A DNA stretch of 64,000 nt, from contig NW_025955001.1 in the NCBI RefSeq assembly GCF_022376445.1, forward strand, positions 241,037 to 305,036, written 5' to 3'. Shown here piece by piece: positions 12,101 to 22,960 of the stretch. A model generated the notes under the pieces. It searched no databases. It had not been told where the DNA came from and was given only the letters and a program-made list of their open reading frames with translations. Source of the DNA: Fomitopsis serialis. Taxonomy: Eukaryota > Basidiomycota > Agaricomycetes > Polyporales > Fomitopsidaceae. The position numbers and the translations under genes are program-made. The stretch's first letter is position 1. Every line of letters starts with the position of its first letter.

Positions 12101-12918
12101 TAATCCGCGATACTAAACCGAACTTACATCCGTACGTCAGTGGCAACCGTCTGAACGGGTCGCAAGGGCCGCCCTCAACGGGTTCATCTTCGGATTCATC
12201 GGGAAAACATCGTACACTCGTCGCAGCGATCGTAGGGGGCGTTGTGGGCGGGGTTGTTGGCCTCATATTAATTGCCCTGGGAGCTTTATTCTTCTACCGA
12301 AGACGCCGCGTACGGACTACCGCGATCGAGCCGTACCCCTCTCCGGTACTTCCGGAGAAGGACGTAGACGCTACAGCTTCGCCCAGCCGGCTTCTCTTGC
12401 TGCGCAAGCATTCGAGTCCAGCATCTGTAACGGGGAACACATCGTTCATCGGTGGCACTCCGTCCTCCATCTCGGCTCCGATGGTTACACAGAACGCACC
12501 TGCCTCCGTCATCGTCCTCGGCAATCCGCCGTCGGTCATATCGTCTGATACAGCGACGAGTTCAGCGCCCGCAAGAAGCGTTCCGGCACCTGCTCTGGCC
12601 TCGCCGCCTACTCCAACGGTGTATGACCGGTCAGCGCCAACCGGCTTCGCGCCGCTTTCTTCGAGTTCGTCTCGACCCTCCGAGCCGCTGGGAGCTGCAG
12701 GCTCGGTTACCGTATCGTCGCCGTTGCCCAGCGCGAGCACTGGCAGGGAAGACCCCGAGATCCAATCACCAGACGCTGCTCCCAAGCTCAGTCAGGATCG
12801 GGACGCGGAACTGGCGAGCCTGCGCAACGATATGCAGCAACTTCGTCAAGAACTGCGTCGGGTGGTGCCTGTTCTGGAGCGGCTGGAGGAGCCTCCGCCG
12901 GACTACTGGTCGCAATAG
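9165..12918 (+). CDS. Membrane-anchored GtaA-type glutaminase, copy A
   Basis: Probable extracellular L-glutaminase (glutamine to glutamate plus ammonia) of the fungal GtaA family (DUF4964/DUF5127/DUF4965/DUF1793 architecture). ATG 9165 opens a signal peptide (LLSLLLCLLSLIACVLSQA). The mature start is QTFWPAAAPIAVRSPYLNVW, then IRVDGSTYRWLG, the DVQLYSDISAG region, DLPVFAFSVDFG, RFFMKDIGYS, a TLYAALPMFLYFNASMV segment, and NSTNLALKGIIGIQAMA. Many NxS/T sites fit secretion. Near the C-terminus one helix with a glycine zipper (IVGGVVGGVVGL) precedes FYRRRR, then a Ser/Pro-rich tail, a short coiled coil (LRNDMQQLRQELRRV) and PPPDYWSQ. I trace the frame across many short introns with no break. 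It is the most divergent of the three complete copies. Aspergillus GtaA is secreted; the membrane anchor and tail are the difference here. Substrate is inferred from family only. Confidence 0.88.
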
Positions 12919-14180
12919 CCACGTAGATGGTCTTTTACAGGATGGGGTAGAGTTTGCAATGTTATTGCTAGTGATTGAATTCTGCTAGTGAGTAGCGCGC
13001 TTTCGGGTTCTCTAGCCGTCGTTGTGGTACAACTTCAAATATCTCGTTATTGGTGTATATATTGCATCCCCTTTAGAATCGCATGATCTAGGTACAACAT
13101 GAAAGCGCCTATGAGCTTGGTCCTCGAGTCCAAACTTTCACCATTCAGAGTCAGGGGCCTGAGAACGAGAATGAGACCATTCCACTGCCAGGAAATTCCA
13201 GCAGATCAGTGTGCTGCATAGGGACGTCACGTGCTGCTGTCTACTGGCACGCCCAGTTCCGCTGTTGCACTTTTGTTGCACTCGCCGACGACGGGCTATA
13301 AAGAGGCCCAGGGCACTGTTCTTCGCGCTCTAATACAACTCTTCCTTGAAAAACCTCCACCCGTGGGTGTTGGCCACGATCGAGTCGGGGCTGGGCAGCG
13401 ACAATTGGGCTGGCAACTTGCTCGGCCACAGCGGCTTCTCTTCTCAATTGGAGTTTCATGTCTTCCGTACGCACGGTGCCGGTGCTTTGCCCAGATAGGT
13501 CTTCGAGCTATTATGGACGGCCGTCATGCGATCTGTCAGATTGTGGACCACATCGTCTACACGCTCGAACTCCGAGTCCATCTCAACAGATTGTTTCGCC
13601 GGCGCGATGTCGGTAGGCCGGGGCAGGCAAGGGAAATAATATTCGAGGCTTGGAGCAAGGCCACACAGGGTCTGAATGAACTTGGTTGTGAGTGACATTT
13701 GTTTCTTCGTACTGCCAGGAGCCAGAAAAGTCCCCCCTCTGCGTCTGTGGGGCCGTGGTGATGCAGCCCCATTAGAAGCGTGCTACGATGAATATGGAGC
13801 TACTTATGTATGCACTGACATCGTCTCGCTATACCGAGGGCGAGAGGATCATGCTCGTGTGTTAAAGCTATTCTCGTCACATCCATTCGGCACCTGGCTC
13901 AATCTGCCAGTGGCATGTCACTCGATCTGTGGCTCGTCAGTGCATCCCATGCCTAGCACTTAGGTTACGTTCCGATTGCTGACTACGCCCATAGCATGGC
14001 AAGTCTTGGAAGCCAGCGTGTATCAAGGTTGAGGGTGACTCGCACGTAAGTAGTTCAATTAGTCGCTTCGTATTTGGTGGGGCTATGTTGCACATCTGAC
14101 CTTTCGCAATTGTACCAGGTCTTCTGTATTCCAAATACGAGCGGTTACCGCGAAGTCGCAGCTGTCTCTGTTGACATGCA
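12919..14180. other. Intergenic, no supportable gene
   Basis: This lies between glutaminase copies A and B. A minus-strand ORF at 13698-13456 (80 aa) has a plausible ATG but no recognisable domain and no spliced extension, so I do not call it a gene. The rest shows only short overlapping ORFs on both strands. Confidence 0.4.
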
Positions 14181-14839
14181 CGTATCAAACAGATGAGCCC
14201 CCTTCACAGCCCTGTCATGATGGAGATGCTCCGTGAGATGCAGGCGCCGCATGTTTTCGTAAGTCAGACTTCCTCCGGAACGTGCGTACCTGTGCTCTCA
14301 GCCACAACTTGCCAGGGAGTCCTGCACTGAAGCCATTTGACACTACGTTCGTAAGTACGTTTGGCAAGTCTCACGGCTATGCATGGTTCTGACGCTGTTT
14401 TTTAAGCGGCACGATCCTACCAACGCATCGTTGTTGCCGTATGTAGCCTCGGAACTGCGCGCTTGTAACGATGCCGAATACTATTGAACGCCCTGGAAGT
14501 TCCAATTAAGGTTCGGATGAGTCGAGGATGCTGAACCCAATCAGATTCGAATTTATCTATCACGCAGACCAGAAAGGTCCCGTTGCTGCGGGTTCCAGTG
14601 CAGGACGACTAAAGGACGACGGTTCTCGGAACAGAACCTCGGAAGATGACGCCGGTGGCGTGCCACCGTGCTTGCAATGTTGCGAGGAAAATTTGGCATG
14701 AGATGCCGAGCTGAAACCCTCACAATGAATTGGCATCGCTTCACCACAGAACAGCCAGCGGCCCGCACTGACAAGGTTCGCCGCCCGCGGTCAACTACGG
14801 GCGACGCTGACTAGGTCCCGCTCCCTCTCTGCTTCCTCC
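14181..14839 (+). repeat. Upstream flank of copy B, shared with copy C
   Basis: This segment resembles 33701-34272 upstream of glutaminase copy C. Shared blocks include TTCGTAAGTCAG, GAACCCAATC, GACGCCGGTGGCGTG, GGCATGAGATGCCGAGCTGA and ACAATGAATTG, in order and at similar spacing. The duplication that made copies B and C therefore included at least 0.6 kb of 5' DNA. The shared flank may hold the promoter. It may also hold an old coding remnant, because a GTAAGT donor-like site is kept in both. Confidence 0.7.
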
Positions 14840-17800
14840 ATGATGTTCCTTGTTCTGGCTCCATTTCTGTTTCTCCTACGCTTTGCCATCTTGCAAGTGC
14901 ATGGCGCGCAAACATTCTGGCCATTAGCGATACCATTTGCTGTTCGCACACCTTACTTGAACTCATGGATGTACACAACGAAAACGTCGGGGAACATTAC
15001 AAACGATTGGCCGTCTTTCTGGAGTGGAGGGGTGCGATCCTTAATGTCTGGTCATTCTCGTGGGCTGATCTCTGGGTTCAATAGATTCTTGGGTGGATAT
15101 GCTACATTAGAGTGGACGGAAAGACGTACATTTTGTATGGCAACGGCAATCTCGCGGGCAACTACTCCGTGACACCTGGCAACTTTCCACAAACGGAACT
15201 GACCCCCACTCGTACCATACAAGTCATCGAAGCTGGCCCTATGAACGTTACGCTGACATTTCTGAGTCCCATAGATGTAGGTTTGTGAACCAGAAGTACC
15301 CTCTACGTTGCTGACACCATAGCAAGCCGTCTGATCTCGTACGCCAATCTCTTCCGTTCGCTTATGCGGCCCTGGACTTCACATCCACCGATAATCAACC
15401 ACATGACATACAGCTGTACTCCGACATTACTGGAGGTGTGTAGTATTTAGAACGCGTGCGCGCATCTGGCTACTCGTGAGCTGATATTTTTCTAGAATGG
15501 CTGGCTAACAACAAGGGGCTGCAGATGTCGTGGAGTCCGCCGTCGCAAACCAGTAGCATGATCTATCACGAACTGCACCTCACGAATCCGACACCTTTTC
15601 AGGAGCAAGGAGGACAAGCCTTAGACGGTGCAGCGTACTTCGCGATGGAGCTGGTACAACAACTTGATCTTTGCCAAGGACTATGCTGACTTCAGTGGCA
15701 GGGACAACAAGGACGCGACGTCACTTGGCAGACTTGCTCAGACGTCGTCTGTCGCGAAGAGTTCCAAGATTATGGTCGCGTAAACGCGAGTGACAGCAAT
15801 AGTACCTCTCGGGATATAAATAAGTAGGGGCGCTACATTCTGCTGCGCGCATCAGGAGCTCATGCATATCGCAGCGCTTGGCCCGTCTTCCCGATCTCGG
15901 TCGACTTGGGAAGTGTTGCTTCTCTGGACTCGCCCGTTGTCTGGGCCATTGGCTATGTACGCGATCCCAGCATCAGTTACACATTGTCAGGAAACACGGA
16001 ATCCCTCCGCCCGTACTACACAACACAGTATCCTACCACCGAAGACGCCGTGAGTTATAACACAGCTAACTTTGTTGGCCCATGTCACTGAACTTCGCAT
16101 ATGTAGTTGGAGTTCTTCGTCTCCGATTTCAATAACTCACTGACTCAGGCAAACTTGCTCGATACGCAAGTCCGTGAAGCGGCTTCAAGCATTTCGGCTG
16201 ACGGCAAACTGTACGACATGCTTTCGCTCGCCACTCGCCAGGTGTTCAGCTCTCTCGAGATAACGGCTCCCTATCAGTCGGACGGCACAACTAGGATCTT
16301 CATGAAAGACATGGGCACCAGCCAGTGAGTCATACTGGGTCCATGCAAGCACTCCGTATCTCACACGACAATCCACAGACGTGTCACTCCCGTGGAGAAG
16401 TTGTACGCCGCTCTGCCTTTGTTCTTGTACTACAATGCTTCGCTAGTCAAGCCACTCCTGGCACCGCTCCTTGAACAACAGAATACGTCGTTGGGCGAAT
16501 ATCCGTACGCATCAAAAGACCTTGGTGAGCTCTCATCACACTTTGCCGACAACGGTGTGTTGATGGTCTTATTCAGGCTCCTTGTTCCCGGATGCATCTG
16601 GTCCGAACCTGACATCTACAGAGGCAATCGAACGTGAGCATGCTTTGCCGCAGCAACGACACGCCTGCTGACCAATGGTGACTGTAGAGTCCGGGAACAT
16701 GCTCATCATTGCACTCGCTCACGCCAGATACTCGAACGATACATCGCTGCTCCATGGCTATGTGCGTCTTCATCTTCGAGAGTTGTGTGCTTAGCTTAGC
16801 TTCTCATGCACGCAGTATCCCTTGCTCAAGAATTGGGCAGAGTATTTGACGGGACATGGGCCATTTCCTCCTCAGGGCCAGTGCGTATCATGTTTTATGG
16901 TGCTCGAAAACAACTCACCGAGAACTGTCAGATTATCTGTCGATGACGGAAGTGACGCCACAAACTCGACCAACCTGGCGGTGAAGGGTATCTTCGCCAT
17001 CCAGGCCATGGCGGAGATCAGTCAATTAGTCGGGCAGAGTAATGATTCTGAGCACTTCAGCGTGAGTGATCGACCGTGTACTACAACTTGGCAAGAACTC
17101 GGAATCCTGACGAGTTTCGGCACGTTCATAGAGCACAGCGACCAACTTTATGAACACCTGGCAACCGCTTGCCATATCGTCAGGAGGCGCCTCTGCGTCC
17201 GTGAATCCGACGTTGAACTCGGCAGTCACAGGCGTCTGGTCTTTACCGTATAATCTCTACCCGCAGACTCTGTTCGGATTTGATCTCTTGAACCAGACAG
17301 TACGTCATTGTGTTGTTTGCGGGAATGCACTGCTGATCTCGCCACACAGTGGCTTGACAAGCTTACTGTCATGTATGGACAGTGGATCCAACCTGAAACT
17401 GGTAAGGATCCCCTGCCATCGCGTTCATATCGATTATTCAACGCTTTCCCAGCCAACTATACGCACGGGTTGCCCATGCAGAGCTCAGCACAATCGCTTG
17501 GCAATGTCGGTGTGTCAAAATCCCATGAGAGTACTCGTAACTCCGACTCAAATGTGATTGTACAGCCTGGAATGCTTTCATCGCGGCTACCTGCACCAAC
17601 GACACGATCCGCGGTCAGATTCTTGATGCGGTCTGGAATTATGCGTCGTTCAACGGGACATCGCTCCCGTTCGGCGCAGTGTACAATGTCGAATCTGGTG
17701 CCTACGTGGATGGAACGTTGAGGTTAGTCGTGCTATTCTTGTGTCAGAGAATCGACGTCTAATCCGCGAGACAGCCCCGCGTTAGGAGGCCTCTTCGCCC

Positions 17801-18410
17801 CGTTCTTGCGCAGGTGAGGTTGCAGCATATCACAAGTCTACCTATACTGAACGTAATGAGCAGCAATACTATCACCGGCTCCCCATCTCCCACTCAGTCT
17901 GCAAGCTCCACGAATCACGGTAGCGCCTCCGGTGGTGGCAAGGTCGACGTCGGCGCCATAGCAGGCGGCGTCGTCGGGGGCGTCGTCGGCTTACTTGTGC
18001 TCGTCGGGCTTGTACTATTGCTATTCCGACACCGTCGGAACCAGAAGAACGTCGCCCTCCTCGACACTTCTGGTACGAGGACAGAGCCAACGCCCTTCGA
18101 GTCTGCGCCTGCTTTTTCGGCCCAGGCTCCGGGTGTCATACTCACGGAAAAGCGGCGGCGGGAACTCGAGTCGCCGAGGGAAGGAGCGCCTCTGTTGCCT
18201 TCAACCGGCTCGTTTTCCGCCATGGGCGACGAGCCTCCGTCTGGTAGCGCCACGGTTCCCTCTACGACGAACAGCGATTCTGCGAGGTCGCGAGAGAATG
18301 ATTTGCTGGGGCTGCGCACGGAGATCGAGGATCTGCGCAGGATCATGCTGAATGTGCACATCGAGGGACCGGAACCTTCGGACTTGGGTGCACCGCCAGG
18401 TTACTCGTGA
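14840..18410 (+). CDS. Membrane-anchored GtaA-type glutaminase, copy B
   Basis: Paralogue of copies A and C. I resolve 18 exons: 14840-15031, 15085-15276, 15327-15435, 15496-15653, 15702-15823, 15875-16049, 16107-16324, 16379-16524, 16577-16633, 16688-16761, 16816-16880, 16932-17061, 17132-17299, 17350-17401, 17453-17509, 17566-17722, 17775-17813 and 17864-18410. The joined frame is 2658 nt (885 aa) without a stop. Features in order: signal peptide ending QVHGA; QTFWPLAIPFAVRTPYLN; YIRVDGKTY; PVFPISVDLGSVASL; RIFMKDMGTSQ; LYAALPLFLYYNASLV; NSTNLAVKGIFAIQAMAE; GVWSLPYNLYPQTLFGFDLL; ALGGLFAPFL. The last exon carries the membrane helix (AIAGGVVGGVVGLLVLVGLV), a basic stop-transfer FRHRRNQK, a tail with VILTEKRRRELE, a coiled coil (LRTEIEDLRRI) and the end LGAPPGYS with a PPxY motif. 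A second ATG at 14843 is equally possible. Very similar to copy C. Confidence 0.92.
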
Positions 18411-20402
18411 CGAGTCTAATTAGTGCTATCTCTTTTAGCGCATCGGACTATGTATACTCGGATTCAAAACCTGGGTCCACTGTGGATCTCTGCTCCCTCA
18501 ATGTATCGGTGCTGCCAGTGAAATAGCGTTGCATTACCATCTTAATACTCGGACGATGGTCTACAAGACGCCTCGATGCGAGAAGCTTAATGCTAAAATC
18601 ATCGTGTTGAACTTGGTATATAAAAAATCCCACACGAATGCAGATGGACTTGCTGAGACTTTGTCCAAACTCATGGTACTTGAGCTTGAGTACTTACTGA
18701 GCGTACTTGAGTGACTGTAAGTTACGTAGTGGAGTAACTTATTAGTAGACTGTATTATGTAATCGCACTGCTGGGTCGAACTTGGGTCGACCCTCCTTCT
18801 CCTCCGCGTCGATCATCCTCATCTGTTAACCTGGTCACATTCGCGTCAAATCCGCAGCTATGCTCTCTGGAGGATTACAACGCTTCTGTCGGACCATCAA
18901 TTGAACTCTCTGTAACTCTGTGGGACGGCATTCCGGAATCCAGCCGTCCGCGTCGACGCATCGCACGGAACACTACTTTCATTGGGCAGGTCCTTGCAAC
19001 GCACATTATGTAGTATGGCACTGTCAATGTGACGTGCTGAGTATGTCTTCGTCGTTCCACGAATCACCTCGCGCGGGTCGTGGCATGCCGGACCGTAGCC
19101 AGCTGCTAGTACTTCGGGTATGTCCATGACAATCTTAACCTTATGGTGTATTAGCTTTTTGAATGTCAGTGCTGATTATGCTTTTCCAGTGATCCAATCG
19201 CTCAGATTGTGCCTTCTCCCAGACTCAATCCACGTCCACGTTTGCGTTTGATTTTCTACGAGTACGACAGTCACTTCCTGTCCAAATATCAGAGTGGTCT
19301 ATAATGGTGAGTGCCTTCTCATCTCGACTGGAGATGACGTCGGAACGATAATCCGAGTTTCAGTCTAGATGTAGAACGTGCGCTGACATCCCGAACGAGT
19401 GTCTGGATTCAGTACGTATGCGGCTACCTGGATGGTTCGTGATGGAGTCGGGATATACAGGGGATGGCTCACTGGCATAGCTATTGCGTATCTCTTTGCG
19501 CGAAGAAGGTGATTTCGCATTGCCGAAGAGTTTTCCTCAGGCGTGGAGGGCAGCGACGTTGGAAGCGGTACGACATGTAAAGATGCGAGAGACCAAGAAT
19601 GGAGACGTGATCAACAAAGCTCAGCGATAGCATGACACAGTAGAAGGATATCTTGAGGCATGCAGCGCTGGGCATGACTCGGAATGAGACAAGAAGTTCT
19701 ACAAGAGTTCGGCCGCCGTGGATCAACAATGGGCGCACAAGGCTGGCGGAAAGAATGTTCGTCAACTTGTTACGGGTGCGTGCATATGTGTTAATGATGA
19801 ACACCGCAGCAAGCGTTGATTCGACGTCTTGCCAGTGTTCAGTGTAGTTTCAGGTTTCCGCAGTACAAGCTGCCGGAATGCAGAGTCTTTGACCCTCAGG
19901 CTCCGTCTGGGCCATCTATGATCTATGTCGCGCTCTAAGTGCATATATGCACTGCCAATCTGACCGCACTACTACAGGAGTCCGAGGGAAGTTCGTGATG
20001 TGCGTAACGATCTTCTGAGAGAAGCTGTGCAGTGTGGGAATCAGGAAGAGCTATGCATGAGGAAGGTAGCGCGTCCCGACTTGGCTTCGGAGGTCGTTCC
20101 GTGACCATATTAGTGCATATTGGTACGTGGGGCCGCAACTTCATCAATGAACCACTTAGCATCCCGGGTGCCAGTAGGGGGGAAGACGACTCTCAGTGCC
20201 CGGATACACTGCGCTCGGGCCAGACTTGTCAAGGATGTTGAGCGGCACGAGTCAATGGCAGGGCGACCGGATTTCAGGCGACCGGTTGAGTAGACCGGGT
20301 CGTCTTGCGCTGTAGCTATGTCTGCGGAAGATAGGGTCTCGTCAGCTATTCACCTATACAGAGCATACAGTACATATCACTTCGCAAAATTACTGGCCTG
20401 TG
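18411..20402. other. Decayed DNA between copy B and the tail fragment
   Basis: No intact gene is seen. At 18529-18714 a plus frame reads KLNAKIIVLNLVYKKSHTNA then DGLAETLSKL. This faintly resembles the end of a Ty3-type RNase H domain (pattern H-x-NADGLSR) and could be a retroelement scrap. Nothing around it confirms this. Other ORFs here are short and featureless. Confidence 0.3.
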
Positions 20403-20684
20403 CGTCGTCCAGTTCAAATCAATGGTGGCAATGGCACGATTACGGAAGGGGTAGCCTCACCGTTGCCATCAACGGACTCGTCTGCAGCCGTCACGGTGCG
20501 AACCGCACCCTCTGTGCCTAATCATGCGACGGTTCCCCCAACGACCAGCGACCCGCTCGGATCGCGTCTAGACGAACTGCTCAACCTGCGCTCGGATATC
20601 CAGGATTTGCGCAGGATCGTGCTGGGCGCGCAGGTCGCGGGACCAGAGCTGTCGGATTTGGGGGCGCCACCGGGTTATTCGTAG
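20403..20684 (+). pseudogene. Glutaminase C-terminal tail fragment
   Basis: An open frame encodes only the cytoplasmic tail of a copy-B-like glutaminase: a Ser/Thr/Pro stretch, LLNLRSDIQDLRRIVLG, then GPELSDLGAPPGYS and a stop. No membrane helix, glutaminase region or start precedes it. It is a relic of a further gene copy lost upstream. Confidence 0.85.
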
Positions 20685-21027
20685 CCTGCACTGTTCGCTT
20701 TGGGTTGAAGCTCTGAGTTTCCTGTCTCGCTGTTAAATTGAGGTCTGATTCTTCTTGAAGTTTAGTCAGTATATCCAGTCCCAAGTCGTTGATACCACTG
20801 TCGATAGCTTTGATAGTCTCATCTAAATTATACTTTGCGGTCTGCAGTGGATGCGGGAGTTCTTGCCCATTAAGCCCTATGGCATCGATGATCCTTTGTC
20901 GGGCTTCTCGAGCCAATTGTTGCCTCATGATGTAACATACACATCCGTCAGTGCCTTAGTCTCCACTCCACCCTCCCTGCTAGCTATACATGTGTTGACG
21001 AGTGTCAGCGAACCGTCGACGATAGAC

Positions 21028-22103
21028 TCAATTTACTGTCGCAGCCCCGGCGGTCTGCTGCTTCAGTTTCGACAGGAACTCCTCTATACTCATCAACGGC
21101 ACGTTCTCCGACCACGCGTGGTACTCCTCCGCGGTCTCGAGGAGGCTCTGCCCCTTCCTCCGCAGGGTCTCGACGGCGTCCTGGCCTAGCGGCACGCGCA
21201 GAGGTGGGTCCTGCAGCTCCGCGATCTTGCAGATCAGATGGGCGGCGGCCTCGGGGTAGGCGGCTGGCTTCGTGTAGAGATGCAGCCGAGCGGTGGGTTG
21301 CTGCGTGTCGGCGTCGATATAAGCGGGGTGCGGGGGTGGACGCTTCATGTTCGGTCCGGCGTTGGTGTGGTATGAGCCGAGGACGATCGACGTGACCTGA
21401 ACCAAGGCAGCTGCATAGTGAGTGTATAGTGCATGGGTTCGTGAGGGTGCCGTACCTTGATGTTCCACTCTGGCCGGAGTTCTGCGGCGAGACCTTCCGT
21501 GAAGCCTTCGAGCGCTAAAATCGACGTTGGATCATCAGGCCACTCGTACGATCGTTCGGGCCGGCAACCCACCGTGTTTGCTCGCACAGTAGTACGGGAG
21601 GGCAGAGAGGCTCTCAATGCCCCCAGCAGACGACGCCTGCAAGAGTCGACCGCCCTGAGGATTGTTCACTTCGCGGAAGAACCTGACAGCCTCCCGGCTG
21701 ACGTTCACCGCGCCCCAGAAGTTCACGTCGAACAGCTCCCGGGCGACGTCCTCGGACGCGCTCTCCGCCTCGCTCATGAGTGTGAAGCCCGCGTTGTTGA
21801 AGACAACGTCGATCCGGCCGAAGAGCTCCTTCGCCTGGGCGAAGGCATCGCGGATCTCGTCGGCGTTGCGCACGTCCAGTTTGAGGACCGAGAGCTTGCT
21901 GGGCGGGTATCGCGATGCGAGATCGGAGAGGGCGTCGGGGTTCCGAAGGGTGGCGATCGCGATGCCGCCATTCTCGAGGACCGTCTCTGCGACGAGCCTT
22001 CCGAAACCTGACGAAGCACCGGTGACTGCGGGATCTCCGTCAGAGTCAATAGAGCATGTGCCTTCTTGCTCGACTTACTGAGCCAAATTTGCGAAGCGAT
22101 CAT
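21028..22103 (-). CDS. Short-chain dehydrogenase/reductase (SDR)
   Basis: NAD(P)-dependent oxidoreductase with a Rossmann fold, classical SDR; substrate unknown. Four exons: 22103-22079, 22025-21573, 21514-21456 and 21396-21028, 906 nt (301 aa). The glycine motif ITGASSGFG is assembled across intron 1. LDVRNADEI, NNAGF, the catalytic Ser in ASSAGG and the YCASK (YxxxK) motif follow, the last just before intron 2. Then come ALEGFTEGLAAELRPEWNIK and VTSIVLGSY after intron 3. The C-terminal part (KPAAYPEAAAHLI, VPLGQDAVETL) matches fungal SDRs of this length. All key residues are present and no break is seen. The start is the only ATG giving the standard N-terminal strand IWLITG. Confidence 0.92.
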
Positions 22104-22960
22104 CGAGACGATATATCAAACTCACACTGGGTAGAGGGTGGGAGGGGACGTGTAGCGCAGTGGTCGTTATTTATTGCAGCCGGCCGTTGCGAACCTTCCC
22201 TGCTGCCGAGGCCCCGGAGAAACGCCTGAGAGATACGTATGCTTGCTCTGAGTGGTTTAGGCCAGGACAAATTGACAGGAGGGATGGACGACGCGGGATT
22301 GACCCGAGCACTTAGGGCACCGTACATCCGTGAAGCGAGAATCTATGCCAGAATGTACGGTTAATCCGAGCTCACCGCCGACATATTAATCCTATCACAT
22401 ACCTAAAGAGTACAATGATTGATTCTCGCACCATGCGCAGTGGCATGGTTCTACAGCGGGATTAGACCATGCGACGGGGAACCTGCCGACCATAATGCGG
22501 CCCAAGTTCGTCTGGCACAACTTGAAGGGCCTTTGTGAATCCTCGGAATTCTAGAGAATTGACACATAACAGACACAGACCCTATAGAAATCGTGAGCAA
22601 CGACAGCGCGGTACGGGGAATCGTGAATGGTGTATGGGGTGGAGGAAGAAGCTGGAGAGGTAACACACGAGAAGCAATGCATGCCCGGGCCGGCAATGGG
22701 GTGGCGAATCGAGTGGCTGCTATATTGTCGATCTCGTCACGGGACCCAAGCGAGATAAGATAACCACGTGGTCGACGCGTTCTGGGATCGAGATTCGAGG
22801 AGGCCTGAGCGTGTGGAGGACGCGGACGGCCCACCCGCGACGCTTGCTCTCCTCCCACCGCCCACAACCTCCGCGCCCCGCCAGCATCCCAGCGGACTCT
22901 CTCTCTCCTCGATATCTCCCATATTTTCTTGTTTGAACACGTAGCGGCACCCACGCAGCA
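22104..22960. other. Divergent promoter region
   Basis: An 857-bp region between the SDR (-) and the nuclear-type gene (+), likely carrying both promoters. A T/C-rich stretch (CTCTCTCTCCTC and similar) precedes the ATG at 22961. No gene or repeat seen. Confidence 0.5.

Noticed and set aside
13456..13698. 80-codon minus-strand ORF between glutaminases A and B
   Set aside because: Plausible ATG, but no domain, no conserved neighbour and no spliced extension.
18774..18800. tRNA-like B-box words (GGGTCGAAC) near 18.78 kb and similar GGTTCGAA words elsewhere
   Set aside because: No matching A box or cloverleaf stems could be folded by eye around any of them.
20581..20928. Minus-strand ORF of 115 codons overlapping the glutaminase tail fragment
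   Set aside because: The first 60 codons look helical, but the rest is antisense to the tail fragment and there is no family match or splice support. Kept out as too weak.
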